Shown here piece by piece: positions 1 through 5,955 of a DNA stretch of 8,492 nt (position 1 is the stretch's first letter; each line of letters begins with the position of its first letter). A program made the translations under genes and the position numbers. The stretch is from Sulfurimonadaceae bacterium. Lineage in GTDB: Bacteria; Campylobacterota; Campylobacteria; Campylobacterales; Sulfurimonadaceae. Location of the stretch: NCBI GenBank assembly GCA_030610325.1, contig JAUWRZ010000068.1:1-8492 (forward strand). Direction: 5' to 3'. The notes under the pieces were generated by a model. The model was not told the DNA's origin. It saw nothing but the letters and a program-made list of their open reading frames with translations, and made no database searches.

Positions 1-595
1 AGCCATGTTCGACGGGATCGATGATGTTGTACGGTATTTCTCTTTGGTTAAGGTCAAAGATCTCATTTGAGCGAAATGCAGTCACAGCATCCACTTTTTT
101 AGTTATGAAATCCTCGAGATCGAATGTAGGTTGGATGAACGTCGTGTTCTCTGCCGTGATATTGAAATATTCTAATAAAATCGAGAGTGAACTGTTAAGG
201 CGATTGTTCTCACTCATCATCAGCTGTTTTCCGAGAAGGTCCAAAGGACTTTTTATCTCAGGTTGGGTGATAAGGACAAGAGGAGAGCGTTGAAAGTAAG
301 TGGCAAGAAGTGTGACGTCTTGTAACTTTTTGTCTTGATAGATGATGATACTGTTGTTGATGGCGTAGTCGATCTTTTTGTCTAAGAGATCCTGGATGCT
401 GTTGGTATTGTCATATTCGAGGATATCGACATCAAGGCCCACCTCTTTATAATAGCCTCTCTCTTTGGCTACGATAAATCCGGCAAACTGAAACTGATAC
501 TTCCACTGAAGTTGTAATCGGACCTTCTCGGGTCTGATATCTTCCGCCGGTAACAGGATGTTAAAGAGAAAAAGAAGTGTCAATATCAGTCGCAA
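1..595 (-). CDS. NMT1/THI5-like periplasmic substrate-binding domain protein, N-terminal part (probable sensor kinase or signalling protein, cut by the window edge)
   Basis: The frame is open from 595 to the left edge: 198 codons with no stop. Residues 1-17 form a signal peptide (short Arg, hydrophobic stretch 'LILTLLFLFNILL', likely cut after P-A). Residues 24-198 match the NMT1/THI5-like binding-protein fold: 'LQLQWKYQFQFAGF' at 27-40, 'KERGYYKEVGLDVDI' after it, and 'VDAVTAFRSNE' at 168-178. Family members bind small ligands such as pyrimidine precursors, riboflavin or sulfonates; the ligand here cannot be read from sequence. I chose the TTG at 595-593 because AGGAG (607-603) lies 7 nt upstream. 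The ATG at 612 is in another frame and hits a stop within nine codons. The domain is homologous to the N-terminus of the kinase at 5979, so I infer that a PAS/kinase or GGDEF output may follow off the window; it could instead be a plain binding protein. Confidence 0.88.
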   Translation of the reverse strand, partial: MRLILTLLFLFNILLPAEDIRPEKVRLQLQWKYQFQFAGFIVAKERGYYKEVGLDVDILEYDNTNSIQDLLDKKIDYAINNSIIIYQDKKLQDVTLLATYFQRSPLVLITQPEIKSPLDLLGKQLMMSENNRLNSSLSILLEYFNITAENTTFIQPTFDLEDFITKKVDAVTAFRSNEIFDLNQREIPYNIIDPVEHG

Positions 596-602
596 TCTCT
601 CT

Positions 603-607
603 CCTGT
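603..607 (-). promoter_or_regulatory. Shine-Dalgarno AGGAG deciding a TTG start
   Basis: On the minus strand AGGAG is followed by seven bases (AGAGAGA) and then TTG at 595-593. The in-frame codons upstream contain no ATG or GTG near a better ribosome site, so this site decides the unusual start of the left-edge gene. Confidence 0.7.
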
Positions 608-648
608 CATTTATGGCGATGGATTGATCTAGAGAATATGACCATAAG

Positions 649-676
649 TATAACTAATCTTGGGACATATTGTTAA
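649..676 (-). promoter_or_regulatory. Candidate sigma-70 type promoter for the left-edge NMT1 gene
   Basis: Read on the minus strand, TTAACA (676-671) is followed after about 16 bases by TATACT (654-649), a close match to -35 and -10 elements. Transcription would start near 642, leaving a leader of about 45 nt before the TTG start. The -35 lies inside the 8-bp palindrome TGTTAACA (671-678). This is a by-eye consensus match only. Confidence 0.4.
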
Positions 677-811
677 CATGATATCTCTTTTGTGGACATT
701 TTCTAATAAGTACGTTTGGGAGATAGTAAAAGAGGAACAGTTGATGCTAATCAATAGACCGATGGTGCCGATCTCAGTTGGGATTGTCATAGGGTGATGT
801 TCTCTCTTTTT

Positions 812-818
812 AAGGAGG
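812..818 (+). promoter_or_regulatory. Strong Shine-Dalgarno AAGGAGG for the small membrane protein
   Basis: AAGGAGG is a near-perfect match to the 16S anti-Shine-Dalgarno, 5 nt before ATG 824. Such a site is rare by chance in AT-rich intergenic DNA and is the main reason to call the 33-aa ORF. Confidence 0.55.
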
Positions 819-823
819 AGAAG

Positions 824-925
824 ATGGATAAGCCGATCTGGGCACTGCCTACAGTAGCAGTCATGGCCTCTTTTTTGACGTTTTTAGTCCTTGCTATAGA
901 GCATCTGCGTACTATACTCTCCTGA
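824..925 (+). CDS. Putative small single-pass membrane protein, 33 aa, unknown function
   Basis: ATG at 824 follows AAGGAGG (812-818) with a 5-nt gap, the best Shine-Dalgarno in the window. The product begins 'MDKPIWALPTVAVMASFLTF' and ends 'LVLAIEHLRTILS': a short polar start, one hydrophobic span (about residues 5-25) and a mixed-charge tail, as in many small inner-membrane proteins that adjust larger complexes. The same frame is open upstream to an ATG at 797, which would add 'MFSLFKEEK' and give 42 aa; the Shine-Dalgarno favours 824. I do not recognise a family and it does not resemble CydX, CcoQ or KdpF. It stands alone between the divergent left-edge gene and the outer-membrane gene. 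A chance ORF is possible at this length; the ribosome site plus the clean transmembrane pattern are the support. Confidence 0.45.
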   Translation: MDKPIWALPTVAVMASFLTFLVLAIEHLRTILS

Positions 926-999
926 GCTTTTGGGTAGTAGCGGATGCTCCTCTCATCATGGATGATCATCTGCAGAAGATAGAACTAATAGTATACGAA

Positions 1000-1012
1000 A
1001 AGTAACATATAT
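1000..1012 (+). repeat. 13-bp direct repeat AAGTAACATATAT, copy 1
   Basis: AAGTAACATATAT occurs exactly here and again at 1091-1103, starts 91 bp apart, both in the non-coding region upstream of the outer-membrane barrel gene. It could be a regulator binding site or a chance match in AT-rich DNA. Confidence 0.5.
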
Positions 1013-1076
1013 TAATATTATAAATCTGGGAATAGATGGAATAAGTGAGATATCATATGATTTTAGCAATAATTAA

Positions 1077-1106
1077 TTGTTTAAAACTATAAGTAACATA
1101 TATAGT
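1077..1106 (+). promoter_or_regulatory. Candidate promoter for the outer-membrane barrel gene
   Basis: TTGTTT (1077-1082), 18 bases, then TATAGT (1101-1106). A start near 1113 would give a leader of about 70 nt before ATG 1185. Support is consensus similarity and position only; the -10 half is better than the -35. Confidence 0.35.
1091..1103 (+). repeat. 13-bp direct repeat AAGTAACATATAT, copy 2
   Basis: Exact second copy of the element at 1000-1012. It overlaps the spacer and -10 of the candidate promoter for the outer-membrane barrel gene, which is where a transcription factor would act. Confidence 0.5.
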
Positions 1107-1124
1107 AAAGAGTCTATACTCTTT
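1107..1124 (+). repeat. Inverted repeat AAAGAGT-CTAT-ACTCTTT
   Basis: A perfect 7-bp inverted repeat around a 4-nt centre, directly downstream of the candidate -10 TATAGT and 60 bp before ATG 1185. At the transcription start it could be an operator, or in the mRNA a 5' hairpin. Which of these applies is not visible from sequence. Confidence 0.45.
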
Positions 1125-1184
1125 GAGATGGACCTCTTTTGTAAATATGGATGCCTTATAGTAAATCAAAATAAGGTATATCTT

Positions 1185-2477
1185 ATGCACAGATCTTCTT
1201 ATCTATCCATAGCAGCAGCTACTATCTTAACACTCTCAGTCAATGTCTCAGCACTTGAGTTCCACACCGTAGGATACAAGTCCGTCGGGATGGGTGGCGC
1301 TGCTGTTGCCAACTCCAGTGGTTCCGCAGCTGCCTATAATAATCCGGCTATGCTTGCCTTTGCGAAACATGATGTAGAGGTCTACACAGGAGTAGGTCTC
1401 AGTACCCATGATGGCGGAATGATCGCTTCCATGTCTGAACTCAACGATCTCGGTTTTACCGAGACTATCGATAGGATCCAGGATGGAGATATAACCAACA
1501 TCCGTCCGGGGGACCGTCAACTCTTGCTTGATGCCGGAGATATCATCATGGATATGAACGGTCAAGCTGCCGAGATAGCACCACATGTCTCACTGGGTAT
1601 TCAGGTCGGCAACTTTGGTACTGGTATCTTTGCTGTTGGTGAAGGTGCTGCAGTCGGGGTCATCGATCAGGCTCATAATGAGTATATCTTTCATGACAGT
1701 TCACGAGACCTCTACTATGATATCAATGGTAATCTGAGAACGGAGCAGGACTATGAGGATAAGTCGATCGTCTATGCGATCGAGAACGGTGATACTTATG
1801 CCGCACTCTATGGTGTGGCGATCGCTGAGATACCACTAGCTTATGGGCATGCGTTCTCGACAGAGATCGGTACGATCGCAGTAGGTGGGTCACTTAAGCT
1901 GATGCAGGGTACTACGTTCTTTGGAAAATATGCACTTGATGTCGATGAGGAGTTCTCTGATATCATGGATAACAGTGATGAGACATCGACGCAGTTCGGT
2001 ATTGACCTTGGTGTGGCTTACAGACCTGTCTTTAGAAAAGACCTGACATTGGCTGTCGCCGGTAAAAACCTTAATTCTCCTGAGTTTGACTATGTCACCA
2101 ATCCTATTATTTCGACCTATGAGGTCAAACCGATGATACGTCTTGGTGCAGCTTATGATATCTTTGATTCACTCGAAGCTGCCGTAGACTTTGACCTGAC
2201 GGCCAATGAGACGATGATGCCAGATGTCGATGCACAGTATCTTGGTGGAGGATTGAACTACCATCCGTTTACCTGGCTCTCTGTCCGTGGTGGCGCGATG
2301 AAGAACATGGACTCCTCTGATGATGCCGGCCTTATCTATACCGCTGGTCTGGGTATCGGTGCGAAGTGGCTACAGCTTGACCTCTCCGGTCAGATGTCTA
2401 CAGATGATGTGACTGTCAATGGTGAGACCTATCCGGCTTACGCCAAAGTCAACCTTGCCGTTGTCTCCAAGTGGTAA
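1185..2477 (+). CDS. TraF_2-family outer-membrane beta-barrel protein
   Basis: A 430-aa exported protein. Residues 1-23 are a signal peptide ending V-S-A. The mature N-terminus, 'LEFHTVGYKSVGMGGAAVAN' then 'SSGSAAAYNNPAML', is the hallmark start of the TraF_2 family (Pfam PF13729), which also resembles the FadL-like 'GaGgAyvA..NPA' hatch region. The rest alternates short amphipathic strands with Gly/Asp/Asn turns, such as 'LTLAVAGKNLNSPEF' and 'WLQLDLSGQM', and the last residue is Trp ('LAVVSKW'), the aromatic C-terminus recognised by the BAM assembly machine. I infer an outer-membrane barrel; cargo unknown. The family is named after the F-plasmid operon but nothing here suggests conjugation. 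The frame is open back to a TTG at 1077, but the signal peptide and AAGG (1173-1176, 8-nt gap) place the start at ATG 1185. Hairpins follow the stop; it appears monocistronic. Confidence 0.9.
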   Translation: MHRSSYLSIAAATILTLSVNVSALEFHTVGYKSVGMGGAAVANSSGSAAAYNNPAMLAFAKHDVEVYTGVGLSTHDGGMIASMSELNDLGFTETIDRIQDGDITNIRPGDRQLLLDAGDIIMDMNGQAAEIAPHVSLGIQVGNFGTGIFAVGEGAAVGVIDQAHNEYIFHDSSRDLYYDINGNLRTEQDYEDKSIVYAIENGDTYAALYGVAIAEIPLAYGHAFSTEIGTIAVGGSLKLMQGTTFFGKYALDVDEEFSDIMDNSDETSTQFGIDLGVAYRPVFRKDLTLAVAGKNLNSPEFDYVTNPIISTYEVKPMIRLGAAYDIFDSLEAAVDFDLTANETMMPDVDAQYLGGGLNYHPFTWLSVRGGAMKNMDSSDDAGLIYTAGLGIGAKWLQLDLSGQMSTDDVTVNGETYPAYAKVNLAVVSKW

Positions 2478-2540
2478 GCCTTAGATAGATATACTGGGTT
2501 GTTAGCAACATCATCACCAGCGGTGACCCCTGCCTAAGAC
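2478..2540 (+). other. Potentially structured 3' region with nested hairpins
   Basis: Directly after the stop codon. G-C-C-T-T-A-G (2478-2484) can pair with C-T-A-A-G-A-C (2534-2540) with one mismatch, enclosing two small hairpins: GTTG-TTAG-CAAC (2498-2509) and TCACC-AGC-GGTGA (2514-2526). The outer arm CTAAG is repeated at 2540-2544, so it competes with the next hairpin. It may be a 3'-end processing structure, a small RNA or an attenuator. No known riboswitch consensus is recognised. Confidence 0.35.
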
Positions 2541-2564
2541 TAAGTAAAATAGATCTTACTTAGT
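2539..2564 (+). repeat. Inverted repeat ACTAAGTAA-8 nt-TTACTTAGT
   Basis: A perfect 9-bp stem with an 8-nt loop (AATAGATC), downstream of the barrel gene. It is AT-rich and lacks a T-run immediately after, so on its own it is not a typical intrinsic terminator. It may be a 3' stabilising hairpin or an operator. Confidence 0.5.
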
Positions 2565-2566
2565 TG

Positions 2567-2585
2567 AAAGAGGTGCTCTTTATTT
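2567..2585 (+). terminator. Possible weak intrinsic terminator after the barrel gene
   Basis: AAAGAG-GTG-CTCTTT (2567-2581) is a perfect 6-bp stem with a 3-nt loop, followed by ATTT. The stem is short and the T-tract poor. With the two preceding hairpins it could end the transcript, but the call rests mainly on position between genes. Confidence 0.3.
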
Positions 2586-2611
2586 GACATCTAATAATAA
2601 AATCTTATATT
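2584..2611 (+). promoter_or_regulatory. Candidate promoter for the 93-aa ORF
   Basis: TTGACA (2584-2589) is a perfect -35 consensus; 16 bases later comes TATATT (2606-2611). A start near 2618 would leave about 50 nt of leader before ATG 2670. The -10 overlaps the first copy of the 9-bp repeat ATCTTATAT. Confidence 0.45.
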
Positions 2612-2633
2612 TCATGATTTGTACATCTTATAT
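2602..2633 (+). repeat. Direct repeat ATCTTATAT, two copies 23 bp apart
   Basis: ATCTTATAT occurs exactly at 2602-2610 and 2625-2633. The first overlaps the candidate -10 and the second lies near the start of transcription. A spacing of about two helical turns would suit a dimeric regulator, but AT-rich sequence makes chance repeats common. Confidence 0.35.
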
Positions 2634-2669
2634 TGTTATCATCTGCTATATCTATAAGAAGGGCATCTC

Positions 2670-2951
2670 ATGATACATGATCACATAAAGATCGAAACAA
2701 TAGGAAAAGTCAAATGGCTTGAAGATGTGGCTCGTATGTTAAAAAGAAGTGTTTCGGATGCTGATCTGGATATCTTACTGTTGGGGACAAAGGATCATGA
2801 CTCTGAGAGATTGAAAAAGTCTTATAGAGAGATCGTTGGTATAAGCCAATCAAAATTAGACCGCCTCGAAGAAGCATTGAGGACCATCGAGGAGTATAGA
2901 AGACGACAACACTGTTCGAAGTGGTGCCATCAAACTCATGGATACTTTTAA
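2670..2951 (+). CDS. Hypothetical 93-aa helical protein
   Basis: ATG 2670 is preceded by AAGG (2659-2662) with a 7-nt gap, and a good candidate promoter lies upstream. The product is charged, with no signal peptide or membrane segment, so it is probably cytoplasmic. Residues 13-33 and 45-78 look like amphipathic helices rich in Lys/Arg/Glu, for example 'KVKWLEDVARMLKRSVSDAD' and 'KLDRLEEALRTIEEYRRR'. The C-terminus changes character ('QHCSKWCHQTHGYF', with two Cys and two His), which could be a small metal site or a sign that the true end was altered by a frameshift. I do not recognise a family. It stands alone in the gap between the outer-membrane gene and the kinase, so context gives no function. 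It could be a decayed remnant of a longer gene. Confidence 0.55.
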   Translation: MIHDHIKIETIGKVKWLEDVARMLKRSVSDADLDILLLGTKDHDSERLKKSYREIVGISQSKLDRLEEALRTIEEYRRRQHCSKWCHQTHGYF

Positions 2952-3312
2952 TGGTCCTGGTCTGAACTCTCTTTAATGCTAACGATATCAAAGTCCGTAC
3001 TTACCTACATAAGGTGTTGTGAGAATGCACATACCTCTTTTTATAACCGGCATTGACCTTTATTTCCAGTCCTGACCTATTAAGAACGGGTGATGAGTTT
3101 TTTGATCACCATATCCCGCACCGATCATGACTATCTCTTTTACCTCTCTTTTATACTCATAGATCGGAACTTTTGAGAATATTAATAGCCCTTTACTGCG
3201 ATGTTTTATGAGATGTCTTACTCTTAAGAACTTTTTTAAATGCATAGTCGTATGATAAAGTAAGATCATTGATTCTATTTAATAAGATTTTAAATGACTT
3301 TAGGAGAGGGAC
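2952..3312. other. Intergenic stretch with no convincing gene
   Basis: Only very short plus-strand ORFs (16 and 26 codons) without ribosome sites and one 69-codon minus-strand ORF (3060-3269) without a Shine-Dalgarno occur here. Visible structure is an inverted repeat GGTGAT/ATCACC (3089-3094 and 3105-3110, 10-nt loop) and two TAAGAT elements at 3261-3266 and 3283-3288, 22 bp apart, in front of the downstream kinase. The last 60 bp are AT-rich and probably hold its promoter, but no -35/-10 pair stands out. Confidence 0.5.
3302..3306 (+). promoter_or_regulatory. Ribosome binding site of the PAS sensor kinase
   Basis: AGGAG, 6 nt before ATG 3313, confirms that start. The first membrane segment begins at residue 8, so no upstream extension is needed. 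Confidence 0.75.
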
Positions 3313-5916
3313 ATGCGTAAGCTTTTAAGTGATCTGCCTCTGATAGCGGTGGGCCTGATCTTTATCATAGACCTGACGTTGATCGTCACTACCCATCTGC
3401 GGTGGGAACATACGGTCGATAAATATTTGCCGATCGAAAAAGAGATGACCACACTACGTAACAATGTCTCTGAAGCTCACCTGTGGTTTGAGGAGATCAT
3501 TGGTGGAGATGCGTACATCGATATCGAGAAAGATGTGATGGAGCCTTTTGCCCACAAGTCGTTCAAACGTTTTATACAAGGGCTCAGCGTGTTCTCAGAT
3601 GAGCAAGAGTATCAGCTTATCATCAAAGATATGCAGAAGATCGACCTGGAGTTAGACACACTCTACCTTCTGGCGAAAAAACGCTGGCAGGATTCGGTCC
3701 AGTATGGCATCGGTAGTGATCTTGACCAGGAGTTCGACCTGCTCTTTAAAGTAGATCTGGGACAGATCGATGCGATAATAAAGCGTGTCGAGCAGCAGTT
3801 CTCAAAAGAGATACATGCCAGAGATGAATATTTCCAGTGGATACTCATACTATTTATCAGTGTGAACATCTTTGTCTTTATAGCGCTCTATTGGACCAGA
3901 CGAGCGAAGATCAGGTCTGAGATCGCCTTAGCCAGAGAGAAAGAGCAGGCAGAGGTCACCATGCGCTCTATTGGTGACGCAGTCATCACGACCGACCTTG
4001 AGGGGAGAGTGACATTCTTGAACCTTGTGGCAGAGGAGTTGACGGGTTATGATAATGAACAAGCTGCACAGTTGCCCTTGCTGCATGTGTTCAACATCAT
4101 CAATGCGATAACAGGTGAAGTCGCGATCAACCCGGTCGAGAAAGTCCTGGAACATGGCCGGATCGTCGGTCTTGCAAACCATACGGTACTTATCGCCAAA
4201 GATGGCCGAGAGTATCAGATAGCAGATTCGGCTGCTCCTATCTGTGACGCCGGTGCGAACATCATCGGAGTGGTGCTTGTCTTTAGGGATGTGACGAAAG
4301 AGTATGCGATGCAAGAGGAGCTCGATAGGGAAAAAGAGCGCCTTGACCATGCTATGAACGGCACACAGGTGGGTCTGTGGGACTGGGACTTGACAGCTAA
4401 CACACTCTATTTCTCGCCGCGCTGGAAATCTATGCTGGGTTATAAAGATGATGAACTTGCCAATGAACTAGAGACATGGTCAGCGCTTGTGCACCCTGCA
4501 GACCTGGAGAAGGCTGAAGCAGACATCCTGAGAAGTCAGCAGAGTCTGGACATGACCTATGAGAACATCCATCGTCTTAGACATAAAGATGGGCACTGGG
4601 TCTGGATCTTAGACCGTGGCCAGACGATCTTTGATGATGAGGGCAAAGCTATCCGTATGGTCGGTTTTCATACGGATATATCTAAACAGAAGCAGACAGA
4701 GAGAGCTTTGGTAGAGAGTAATGCCCGCTATCAGATGCTGTTTGACGAGTCGCCGGTACCACTATGGGAAGAGGACTTCAGTGCTTTATATGCCTACTTA
4801 CAGACACTCAAAGAAGAGGGTGTCCATGACTTTAGAGCCTATTTTGATGCGAACATGGATGTTGTTCAAAGCTGTATGCAGATGATAAAAGTAGAAGATG
4901 TCAATCAAGCGACGTTAGACCTGCATAAAGGTGAGAGTAAAGAGCAGCTGCTTGGAAATCTGGAAAAGACGTTCATCGAGAAGTCGATCATCATCTTTAA
5001 AGAGGAGCTTATTGCGGTCGCCGAAGGGAAGATGGAGTTTGAGTCAGAGGCTGAGGTAAAGACGCTCAGTGGTGAATCCCGGTCTATCTACATCAGACTA
5101 AAGATCAAAAATGACCGGCCTGGCTCCTTTAAGGCGTTACTTGCTACTACAGATATCACACATCAGAAAGAGGCTGCTCAGGAGCTTAGGGACAAAGATG
5201 AGATGATGATCTCTCAGTCACGTCATGCGGCCATGGGAGAGATGATCTCTATGATCGCGCATCAGTGGCGACAGCCTCTGGCAGTCATCTCTATGAGTAT
5301 GAACAACCTACTTGCCGATATTGAACTTGAAGACCTGACTGAACTGGAAGTCCAAAGACAGTCACATATGGTCTTGAGGCAGACGCAACAGTTGACGCAC
5401 ACCATCGATGACTTCAGAGACTTCTTTCGTCCAAACAGAGAGAAGGAGTCAGTTGAGATCTACTCCGTCTTAAAAGATGCGGAGAAGGTCATCGCTCCAG
5501 GATTGCACCATAGTGATATCTCACTGCATATCGAGAGTGATACCAAGATGACGCTCTTCATCCATAAACGAGAACTTATACAGGTCTTTCTAAATCTGAT
5601 CAATAACGCAAAAGATGCCGTGATCGCACATGCCAAAGGTAAAAAAGAGATCTGGATAAGTGTGCATAGTACTGAAAAAGAGTTCACTATCACTATCTGT
5701 GACAATGGAGGAGGGGTGGACCCTTCGGTAAAGAGTAAGATATTTGAACCCTATTTCACAACAAAGAGCAAACAGACCGGTACGGGTCTGGGTCTGTACA
5801 TGTCCAAAGTCATCATCGAGAAACATTTTGATGGTAAGATAAGTGTGGAGAACAGAAGTGATAGTCAAGAGACAGTCATCGGTGCCTGTTTCATGGTCAG
5901 TCTGCCTCTATCGTGA
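3313..5916 (+). CDS. Membrane-bound multi-PAS sensor histidine kinase
   Basis: An 867-aa inner-membrane kinase that would autophosphorylate on His and pass phosphate to an unknown response regulator. Order: membrane segment 8-27; periplasmic, mostly helical domain about 28-174 with the motif 'AHLWFEEIIGGD' (55-66); second membrane segment about 176-194; short coiled coil 197-215; PAS 1 about 215-332 ('SIGDAVITTDLEGRVTFLN'); PAS 2 of the PAS_3/PAC type about 344-462 ('GLWDWDLTANTLYFSPRWK', 'GFHTDISKQKQ'); PAS 3 about 472-620, longer than usual ('PVPLWEEDFSAL'); then dimerisation/histidine region 630-705 with His650 in 'MIAHQWRQPL'. The ATPase domain is complete: N box 'NLINNAKDAV' (761-770), G1 'DNGGGVD' (797-803), F box 'FEPYFTT' (811-817) and G2 'GTGLGL' (823-828). 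No receiver domain and no adjacent regulator, so it is an orphan. A second kinase follows 62 bp downstream, possibly in the same operon. Confidence 0.96.
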   Translation: MRKLLSDLPLIAVGLIFIIDLTLIVTTHLRWEHTVDKYLPIEKEMTTLRNNVSEAHLWFEEIIGGDAYIDIEKDVMEPFAHKSFKRFIQGLSVFSDEQEYQLIIKDMQKIDLELDTLYLLAKKRWQDSVQYGIGSDLDQEFDLLFKVDLGQIDAIIKRVEQQFSKEIHARDEYFQWILILFISVNIFVFIALYWTRRAKIRSEIALAREKEQAEVTMRSIGDAVITTDLEGRVTFLNLVAEELTGYDNEQAAQLPLLHVFNIINAITGEVAINPVEKVLEHGRIVGLANHTVLIAKDGREYQIADSAAPICDAGANIIGVVLVFRDVTKEYAMQEELDREKERLDHAMNGTQVGLWDWDLTANTLYFSPRWKSMLGYKDDELANELETWSALVHPADLEKAEADILRSQQSLDMTYENIHRLRHKDGHWVWILDRGQTIFDDEGKAIRMVGFHTDISKQKQTERALVESNARYQMLFDESPVPLWEEDFSALYAYLQTLKEEGVHDFRAYFDANMDVVQSCMQMIKVEDVNQATLDLHKGESKEQLLGNLEKTFIEKSIIIFKEELIAVAEGKMEFESEAEVKTLSGESRSIYIRLKIKNDRPGSFKALLATTDITHQKEAAQELRDKDEMMISQSRHAAMGEMISMIAHQWRQPLAVISMSMNNLLADIELEDLTELEVQRQSHMVLRQTQQLTHTIDDFRDFFRPNREKESVEIYSVLKDAEKVIAPGLHHSDISLHIESDTKMTLFIHKRELIQVFLNLINNAKDAVIAHAKGKKEIWISVHSTEKEFTITICDNGGGVDPSVKSKIFEPYFTTKSKQTGTGLGLYMSKVIIEKHFDGKISVENRSDSQETVIGACFMVSLPLS
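5191..5424 (+). repeat. Paralogous kinase-core segment, copy 1
   Basis: Codons 627-704 of this kinase align without gaps to codons 761-838 of the kinase at 5979 (8259-8492). By hand count 51 of 78 residues are identical, nearly all of them around the histidine box. The DNA differs at many third positions, so the duplication is not recent. Confidence 0.8.
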
Positions 5917-5929
5917 TCTGGTGGGAGTA

Positions 5930-5945
5930 GGTAAGATATCTTACC
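5930..5945 (+). promoter_or_regulatory. Perfect 16-bp palindrome GGTAAGATATCTTACC (candidate operator)
   Basis: It lies in the 62-bp gap between the two kinase genes. It covers the -35 position of a candidate promoter whose -10 is TATACT (5956-5961), a classic place for a repressor or activator dimer. In RNA it could fold into a 6-bp hairpin with a 4-nt loop, but no T-run follows, so it does not look like an intrinsic terminator. Confidence 0.5.
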
Positions 5946-5955
5946 CTCTGGACGA

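Noticed and set aside
787..969. A 60-codon minus-strand ORF opposite the small membrane protein
   Set aside because: No ribosome site and no protein-like pattern. The plus strand has a much stronger signal with AAGGAGG and a transmembrane span.
1077..1184. A 36-residue N-terminal extension of the outer-membrane gene from a TTG at 1077
   Set aside because: It would bury the signal peptide, lacks a ribosome site, and overlaps the candidate promoter and inverted repeat. ATG 1185 gives a clean signal peptide and has AAGG upstream.
1185..2477. A conjugation gene, from the TraF family name
   Set aside because: The family name is historical. The protein is a predicted beta-barrel with an aromatic C-terminus, and there are no other transfer genes, relaxase or plasmid features in the window.
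3089..3110. GGTGAT/ATCACC inverted repeat as an intrinsic terminator
   Set aside because: The T-run is in the loop rather than after the stem, and no gene ends immediately upstream on either strand.
3060..3269. A 69-codon minus-strand ORF
   Set aside because: No Shine-Dalgarno before its ATG at 3269 or the next Met, no recognisable motif, and AT-rich non-coding surroundings. I treat it as chance, though it cannot be excluded as a decayed gene.
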